Shown: positions 60,300 to 64,000 of the stretch, piece after piece | How positions within the stretch are numbered: the first letter of the stretch is position 1 | Layout: each line of letters opens with the position of its first letter | DNA from: Leisingera caerulea DSM 24564 | GTDB taxonomy: Bacteria > Pseudomonadota > Alphaproteobacteria > Rhodobacterales > Rhodobacteraceae | DNA length: 64,000 nucleotides | NCBI RefSeq assembly: GCF_000473325.1 | Contig: NZ_AXBI01000020.1 | Span: 434,001-498,000 of the forward strand | Direction of reading: 5' to 3' | Made by a program: the position numbers and the translations under genes | The notes under the pieces: model-generated | The model's input: only the letters and a program-made list of their open reading frames with translations | Told to the model about the DNA's origin: nothing | Database searches by the model: none

Positions 60300-60700
60300 C
60301 TGTTACGTCACTGAAAACAAACAAAAAATAGATATTATCCGGAACCCGGAGAGGCCGGATCCGCCAGGCTGGAGCGGCGGTCGGCTCCTGCATGGATATG
60401 AAAAATACCAAAAAAGACAATAAAAACAACGAGGTAACAGCGTTACAGTCCGTTACGGATGAAGATCCACCTGTAAGTCATTGATTTTATCCCTTTATTT
60501 CTATTTATCTATCTATGTATCAGGTAGATAGTAATAGATATATATAGAAGAAGAGAGAGGGATATTTCCGGACTCACGGAGAGTCTCTCCCCTCTACATA
60601 CAATCCTGCCGTTACCGCCGTTACAGCGATACAGGATAGAAAAAACAAATAAAAATAGATGGTTGCGTGTAACCGGCAATAAGTGGCCAGGCGTTACGGA
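60300..60700. other. AT-rich gap with GTTAC repeats, candidate replication or transfer origin
   Basis: Non-coding. GTTAC occurs at 60302, 60442, 60452, 60611, 60620 and 60693, and its reverse GTAAC at 60434 and 60669: eight copies, pairs spaced 9-10 bp. Between the clusters lies a strongly AT-rich 80-bp stretch (60483-60560) with TATCTATCTATG and GGTAGATAGTAA near-palindromes. Repeats plus an AT-rich segment beside a primase gene are usual for plasmid origins; no initiator gene is in view. Confidence 0.45.
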
Positions 60701-60780
60701 AGGGAAGTTCCGGCCCGGCCGGCCGAGTTTTCCACATCTGCGTTGGCCGGGATACGAATGCGCACTAGGGAATTTCTCAG

Positions 60781-60790
60781 TTTTTCGCAT
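60781..60790 (+). promoter_or_regulatory. Motif copy upstream of the icmD-icmJ operon
   Basis: TTTTTCGCAT followed at once by ATTCTC; TATTCT at 60790-60795 may serve as -10. It lies 76 bp before the first icmD-like start. Confidence 0.45.
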
Positions 60791-60865
60791 ATTCTCTACA
60801 TGCAGAAGATTGCGGCGGCCCGGGAATGCGGATCGCTGCCGTGCAGGTTTATGAGAGGATTGAAC

Positions 60866-61243
60866 ATGAAAACCTGGAAGAAACGTGCCGCCCTCGCAGC
60901 GGCGGCAACTGCGGCAGCCCTGATTGCGGCTCCCGCCATGGCTCAGGACGCCGGTGCCATCTTGAGCGGGCTGCGCGGGCAGGCCACCGAAGCTGTGTCC
61001 TTTGCGACCGTCATCTCCTTCCTCCTGGGCGCTGCGATCGGTATCGCGGGCTTCTTGAAGTTCTATGCCAACACCAAGAACCCCAACGATCCGTCGAACA
61101 AGATGTCGACCGCCTTCATCCTGATTTTTGTCGGCGCCGGTCTGGTCGCGCTGCCTGCAGTTTTGGGGTCGGGTATCTCGACCGTGTTCGGCAGCGGCGC
61201 GGATACCACTGATGGCACCAGCGGCTTCACCTCGCTGAACTAA
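60866..61243 (+). CDS. dotP: DotP/IcmD-like protein, first copy
   Basis: 125 aa from the ATG at 60866 (AGAGGATTGAAC upstream). Signal peptide ending PAMAQ, then two membrane helices around FATVISFLLGAAIGIAGFLK and AFILIFVGAGLVALPAVLGS with the IcmD-type link FYANTKNPNDPSNKMS and a GF-containing end. Inner-membrane component of type IVB systems, related to DotE. Confidence 0.82.
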   Translation: MKTWKKRAALAAAATAAALIAAPAMAQDAGAILSGLRGQATEAVSFATVISFLLGAAIGIAGFLKFYANTKNPNDPSNKMSTAFILIFVGAGLVALPAVLGSGISTVFGSGADTTDGTSGFTSLN

Positions 61244-61248
61244 GCGAA

Positions 61249-61284
61249 ATGCGAAAAACTAAGCGCCAATCATGATTGGCGCTT
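61249..61284. promoter_or_regulatory. Motif copy and 24-bp perfect palindrome between the two icmD copies
   Basis: ATGCGAAAAAC (61249-61259) is followed by a perfect 24-bp palindrome (61261-61284, half-site AAGCGCCAATCA). In RNA this forms an 11-12-bp hairpin without T-tract; it may attenuate or stabilise the transcript, or be a DNA-binding site. Confidence 0.55.
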
Positions 61285-61305
61285 AGGCGCTTCGGGGGCA
61301 GAGCT

Positions 61306-61698
61306 ATGAAGGCAAAATTCTTGATCCGCACGTCGGCCCGCGCCTTTCAGGCATTGGCCGCAACCCTGGTCTCAGCCGGGGCCGCTGCGGCGCAAGCTCT
61401 GGATCTTGGCCAAATTGCCACCGGCATGACCGGTCAGGCGGTCGAAGGGACCAGGTTCATTACCGTCGGAGCCTTTCTTCTCGGTGTAAGCCTGGTGATC
61501 GGCGGGTTTCTGAAATTCTACGCGCATTCGAAAAGCCCGAATGATCCTTCCAGCTCCATTTCGACGGGTTTCGTTCTGATCCTGTGCGGGGCGTGCCTCG
61601 TTGCTCTGCCGTCTCTCCTGTCATCCGGCGTGGCGACCATATTTGGCGCCAGCGCTGATGTGACTAACGGGACAACGGGCTTCATCCGGATTGACTGA
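61306..61698 (+). CDS. DotP/IcmD-like protein, second copy
   Basis: 130 aa from the ATG at 61306. Same layout as the first copy: signal peptide (SAGAAAAQ), FITVGAFLLGVSLVIGGFLK, FYAHSKSPNDPSSSIS, STGFVLILCGACLVALPSLL, IFGASADVTNGTTGFIRID. About half the residues match the first copy by eye, so an old tandem duplication. Confidence 0.8.
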   Translation: MKAKFLIRTSARAFQALAATLVSAGAAAAQALDLGQIATGMTGQAVEGTRFITVGAFLLGVSLVIGGFLKFYAHSKSPNDPSSSISTGFVLILCGACLVALPSLLSSGVATIFGASADVTNGTTGFIRID

Positions 61699-61748
61699 AA
61701 AATGCGTGCCGGGAGCCAGCGGCTCTGTCAGATGCACTTGGGGGAACG

Positions 61749-62465
61749 ATGCTTTCCGATATGCTGAAATCGTCGCTTGTGACGATGAACCTTAGGGTCG
61801 TTGATCATGCCGCTCTTCTCGTGCCGCAGGCGCAGGAATGCGGTGAGGTCATGAAGCGGGACCAGGAACGATGCCATATCTGCGGTGTCAGGGTTCCCGG
61901 AATGATGGAAATCGACCACCTGAAAGGGCACCGCGAGTCGCCGGCATCCGACATGGCTTGCATCTGCCAGTTTTGCCACAACCTCAAGCACCCGCTCTGG
62001 GCCGGGGCCCGCAAGCGGATTATCCCGATCTTTGCGCCCGACATGAGCCAGGAGGATCTTCACCGCCTGGCCTGGGTGGCGCTTGCATGGCGTAATGCGC
62101 CGGATGATGCGCCTGTCGATGTTTCCGCAGTGATTTCGGACATCGAAGCCCGCCGTCAGCGTCTTCGCGAACTACTTGGGTGCAAGGATGCGGAATCCCT
62201 TTTCGAGGCCGCCCTTGGGATGCCTGCGCTGATCGGGGAAAAGGAGGCGGGCGAAACGCTCCTGCGCATCGACCAGTCCCTGCGGTTCTGGCCTGCGGAA
62301 CTCTCGGAAGGGTATGAGGGTCTCAAGAAGGGGTCGCGGCTGTCGACGTGGAGCATCGGCGGGTTTCAGGTCATTGCAGATGAGGCTGCGCAAGCGATAC
62401 GTCAGGACTGCGCGCCCGATTTCGAGAAAATCCGGGCCGCGGCAGAGGCCGTGGCGGCGGCTTGA
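61749..62465 (+). CDS. dotN: DotN/IcmJ-like coupling-complex protein
   Basis: 238 aa. HNH-like zinc site: RDQERCHICGVRVPGMMEID, HLKGHRESPASDMACICQFC, then the IcmJ signature RIIPIFAPDMSQEDLHRLAW. The C-terminal helical half matches the IcmJ layout. DotN is part of the DotL-DotM coupling complex that selects substrates; it is not thought to be a nuclease. Follows icmD as in Legionella (icmC-D-J-B). Confidence 0.75.
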   Translation: MLSDMLKSSLVTMNLRVVDHAALLVPQAQECGEVMKRDQERCHICGVRVPGMMEIDHLKGHRESPASDMACICQFCHNLKHPLWAGARKRIIPIFAPDMSQEDLHRLAWVALAWRNAPDDAPVDVSAVISDIEARRQRLRELLGCKDAESLFEAALGMPALIGEKEAGETLLRIDQSLRFWPAELSEGYEGLKKGSRLSTWSIGGFQVIADEAAQAIRQDCAPDFEKIRAAAEAVAAA

Positions 62466-62475
62466 GGAGCGCGCC

Positions 62476-63945
62476 ATGGGCATTGAATTTCAGGATATTG
62501 AACAAGAGGACCGTACCGGCAGTGAGGATCCCTTCTCCAATGTTGGGGTAATCTTTTTCGGCGAAGATGGCAGCTGGCAGGCGCAACGGACCGGAACCGG
62601 ATTCACCGCTGCGGGCGAGGGTGTGCCGCAGCGCCTTGAGCCAGGGCTTTGGGTGGCTGACATGGGCTACGATCAGGTCCGCGCGATCAGCAAGGAGCTG
62701 CGCGGCATGACGATGCGGTCGGATAGCTGGCTGAAGCTCTCGATTGACCAGATCCGAACAGCCTTCGGCCTCAGCGGAAAACGCCCCGATCAGTCCCTGC
62801 CGGTCATCGCCACAATCGCGCATCGGGTCTACCGCCTGTCACAGGAAGCGCTGCGCGACAACATGGGCGATTTGCGCTACAAGTCCCCGCATGAATTCCA
62901 GAGCCAGATGGAGCGTGCCGCATCTCTGGCCACCGCGATTGCCACGGTGAACGCGCCCGCGGTTGCCCGCACCGGGTCATCTGAAAAGCGGGTGATCGAG
63001 CATTTCACCAGAACCTACCAGGCCGGGATGTACATCGGCGGGCGTAAAGAGCCGCCTGATGACCACATCAACCTGGCGTTCCACTTCCCGCGCCTGAGCT
63101 ATGCGCGCCGCATCACGGAAGACGATGTTCCGGCCTCCTCGATCTGGCAGATTGCCAATCGCAAGGACCACCAGAGCGTTGAGGACTTTCTGGAAAATAT
63201 GCGCCAGACCGGCCGGCCGGCCATTTACAAGGCTGTCTGCCAACCGGGTGAGGGCTACGTGCCGGAGCATGTGCAGGTGTTCGCCAATGGGCTGAACACT
63301 TCAATGGGAGACACCCACCGCACCAGGTTTATCGATGAAGAGATCAAGCTTCTCGCACGTCATTACAAGGTTTCCGTAGAGGGCGTTGTCGCGGGCAGCA
63401 AATGGTGCCCCTCCGCAACCGGCCAGCTGCTGCGCAGCCTCGAGGCCGCCGCGGGCGGAGCCGATGCCGCGCGCGCCTCATGGTCTGTCGGCCTGGCGGC
63501 CGAAAACATCCTGGCTTCGGCGTTGAGGGCGGCCCGCAAGGAATCTCCCGGCCAGACAGCGGAAGCCGTCTGGATTGCCGCCCGGGACCGGGCCGCCATG
63601 ATGCCTGCTATCGAAGCGCTGGCAGAGGTCGGGGCGTCTCTTGTCTCAGCCCACTACGGCAACATCACGGTCCGCTGCCCGCTGGACATCGAGCTGTTGA
63701 TGCTGGTTGTCGATGCGGCCTGGGAATGCGGACTGATCCTGCCGCTGGAAAGCGTGGAGCTTCTGCGGCAGATGGGGGTTCCAATTCCGGCAGAACCGAG
63801 CCTGTTCGGCGGGAATGATGTGGATTACCTGCTGTCTGCTGTTGTTCACCGCCGCCAGCGTAATGCACTATGGTCCCTTGACGGGATCATGGATCTCCCA
63901 GCGGATGAACGGGCCCGGCAGTTCCGGATCTTGACATCCGCATGA
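62476..63945 (+). CDS. Unknown 489-aa protein in the dot operon
   Basis: From the ATG at 62476 (GAGGAG site). Soluble, no membrane helix. NVGVIFFGEDGSWQAQRTGT, MGYDQVRAISKELRGMTMRS, EHVQVFANGLNTSMGDTHRT and RCPLDIELLMLVVDAAWECG are prominent. I recognise no family. Position between icmJ and the next gene is where icmB-type ATPases sit elsewhere, but no Walker motif is present. Confidence 0.75.
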   Translation: MGIEFQDIEQEDRTGSEDPFSNVGVIFFGEDGSWQAQRTGTGFTAAGEGVPQRLEPGLWVADMGYDQVRAISKELRGMTMRSDSWLKLSIDQIRTAFGLSGKRPDQSLPVIATIAHRVYRLSQEALRDNMGDLRYKSPHEFQSQMERAASLATAIATVNAPAVARTGSSEKRVIEHFTRTYQAGMYIGGRKEPPDDHINLAFHFPRLSYARRITEDDVPASSIWQIANRKDHQSVEDFLENMRQTGRPAIYKAVCQPGEGYVPEHVQVFANGLNTSMGDTHRTRFIDEEIKLLARHYKVSVEGVVAGSKWCPSATGQLLRSLEAAAGGADAARASWSVGLAAENILASALRAARKESPGQTAEAVWIAARDRAAMMPAIEALAEVGASLVSAHYGNITVRCPLDIELLMLVVDAAWECGLILPLESVELLRQMGVPIPAEPSLFGGNDVDYLLSAVVHRRQRNALWSLDGIMDLPADERARQFRILTSA

Positions 63946-63946
63946 G

Positions 63947-63958
63947 TGCGAAAAAGGA
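63947..63958 (+). promoter_or_regulatory. Motif copy containing a ribosome site
   Basis: TGCGAAAAAGGAAG immediately after the 63945 stop, 18 bp before the next ATG; AAGGAAG is the ribosome site. Same fused arrangement as before dotH. Confidence 0.45.
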
Positions 63959-63964
63959 AGAAGA

Positions 63965-64000
63965 ATGGGCGTTTTCGACGTATTCACGAAGCTGATTGGC
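63965..64000 (+). CDS. Start of the next dot-operon gene (cut by right edge)
   Basis: Twelve codons, MGVFDVFTKLIG, with an AAGGAAGAAG ribosome site. In other type IVB clusters the DotO/IcmB ATPase follows icmJ, so this may be that gene, but twelve residues cannot decide it. Confidence 0.5.
   Translation, partial: MGVFDVFTKLIG

Noticed and set aside
61749..62465. Calling this protein an HNH restriction endonuclease
   Set aside because: The zinc site resembles HNH, but the APDMSQEDLHRLAW segment and its place after icmD fit DotN/IcmJ better.

Overview
The window reads as part of a large GC-rich alphaproteobacterial element. It is probably a big conjugative plasmid or chromid of a Rhodobacterales-like host. 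The evidence is flagellar genes in alphaproteobacterial order, a GcrA-like regulator, several Tat-type signal peptides, and a plasmid-type primase beside a type IVB (Dot/Icm, I-type) conjugation or secretion gene set. No rRNA, tRNA, CRISPR array, integrase or transposase was recognised. The assignment to an extrachromosomal element is inference; no replication initiator or relaxase gene lies in view.

Layout. 1-10.4 kb: flagellar block (flgE cut by the left edge, a periplasmic helical-repeat protein, flgF-flgG-flgA-flgH-fliL-like, motB on the other strand, then an RpoH-like sigma factor, fliK and flgD). 10.5-14.9 kb: class Ib-type ribonucleotide reductase operon nrdH-nrdI-nrdE-(unknown)-nrdF. 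15-17.8 kb: small XRE regulator, GH104-like lysozyme, OmpA-like protein, zinc-ribbon protein and HU. 17.8-29.6 kb: accessory region with an AT-richer secreted protein, GIY-YIG protein, AbiE toxin-antitoxin pair, a DUF6998-like protein, an unknown gene between two ~50-bp direct repeats, a four-gene overlapping operon (metallophosphatase to KpsE-like), and a PD-(D/E)XK-like protein. 29.6-45.2 kb: maintenance and unknown genes (RarA, HNH nuclease, Phd antitoxin, HAD hydrolase, UDG-like and ADP-ribosyltransferase-like proteins, an IcmV-like protein with a lytic enzyme, SNase, M15-like peptidase, type IA topoisomerase). 45.3-49.5 kb: exported tail-fibre-like protein with an S74 chaperone domain, and a UvrD-like helicase. 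49.6-64 kb: Dot/Icm core (DotE, DotF-like, DotG, DotH, DotI) transcribed with a large primase and a GcrA-like regulator. This is followed by an AT-rich repeat-bearing gap (candidate origin), then two DotP/IcmD copies, DotN/IcmJ, an unknown 489-aa protein and the start of another gene.

The strongest unexplained signal is a short motif, TGCGAAAA(A) (reverse TTTTTCGCA). I found it about 31 times by eye, nearly always between genes and close to promoter-like sequences of unrelated operons. It suggests one regulator covering flagellar, nucleotide, maintenance and conjugation genes. A second striking element is a predicted H-type RNA pseudoknot (33461-33506) that would mask the ribosome binding site of the HNH nuclease gene.

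How the parts fit: primase, topoisomerase, helicase, RarA and the reductase would supply replication and dNTPs. DotE-DotJ-type proteins, the lytic enzyme and perhaps the tail-fibre-like adhesin would serve cell-to-cell transfer. AbiE and other small modules look like stability or defence cargo.
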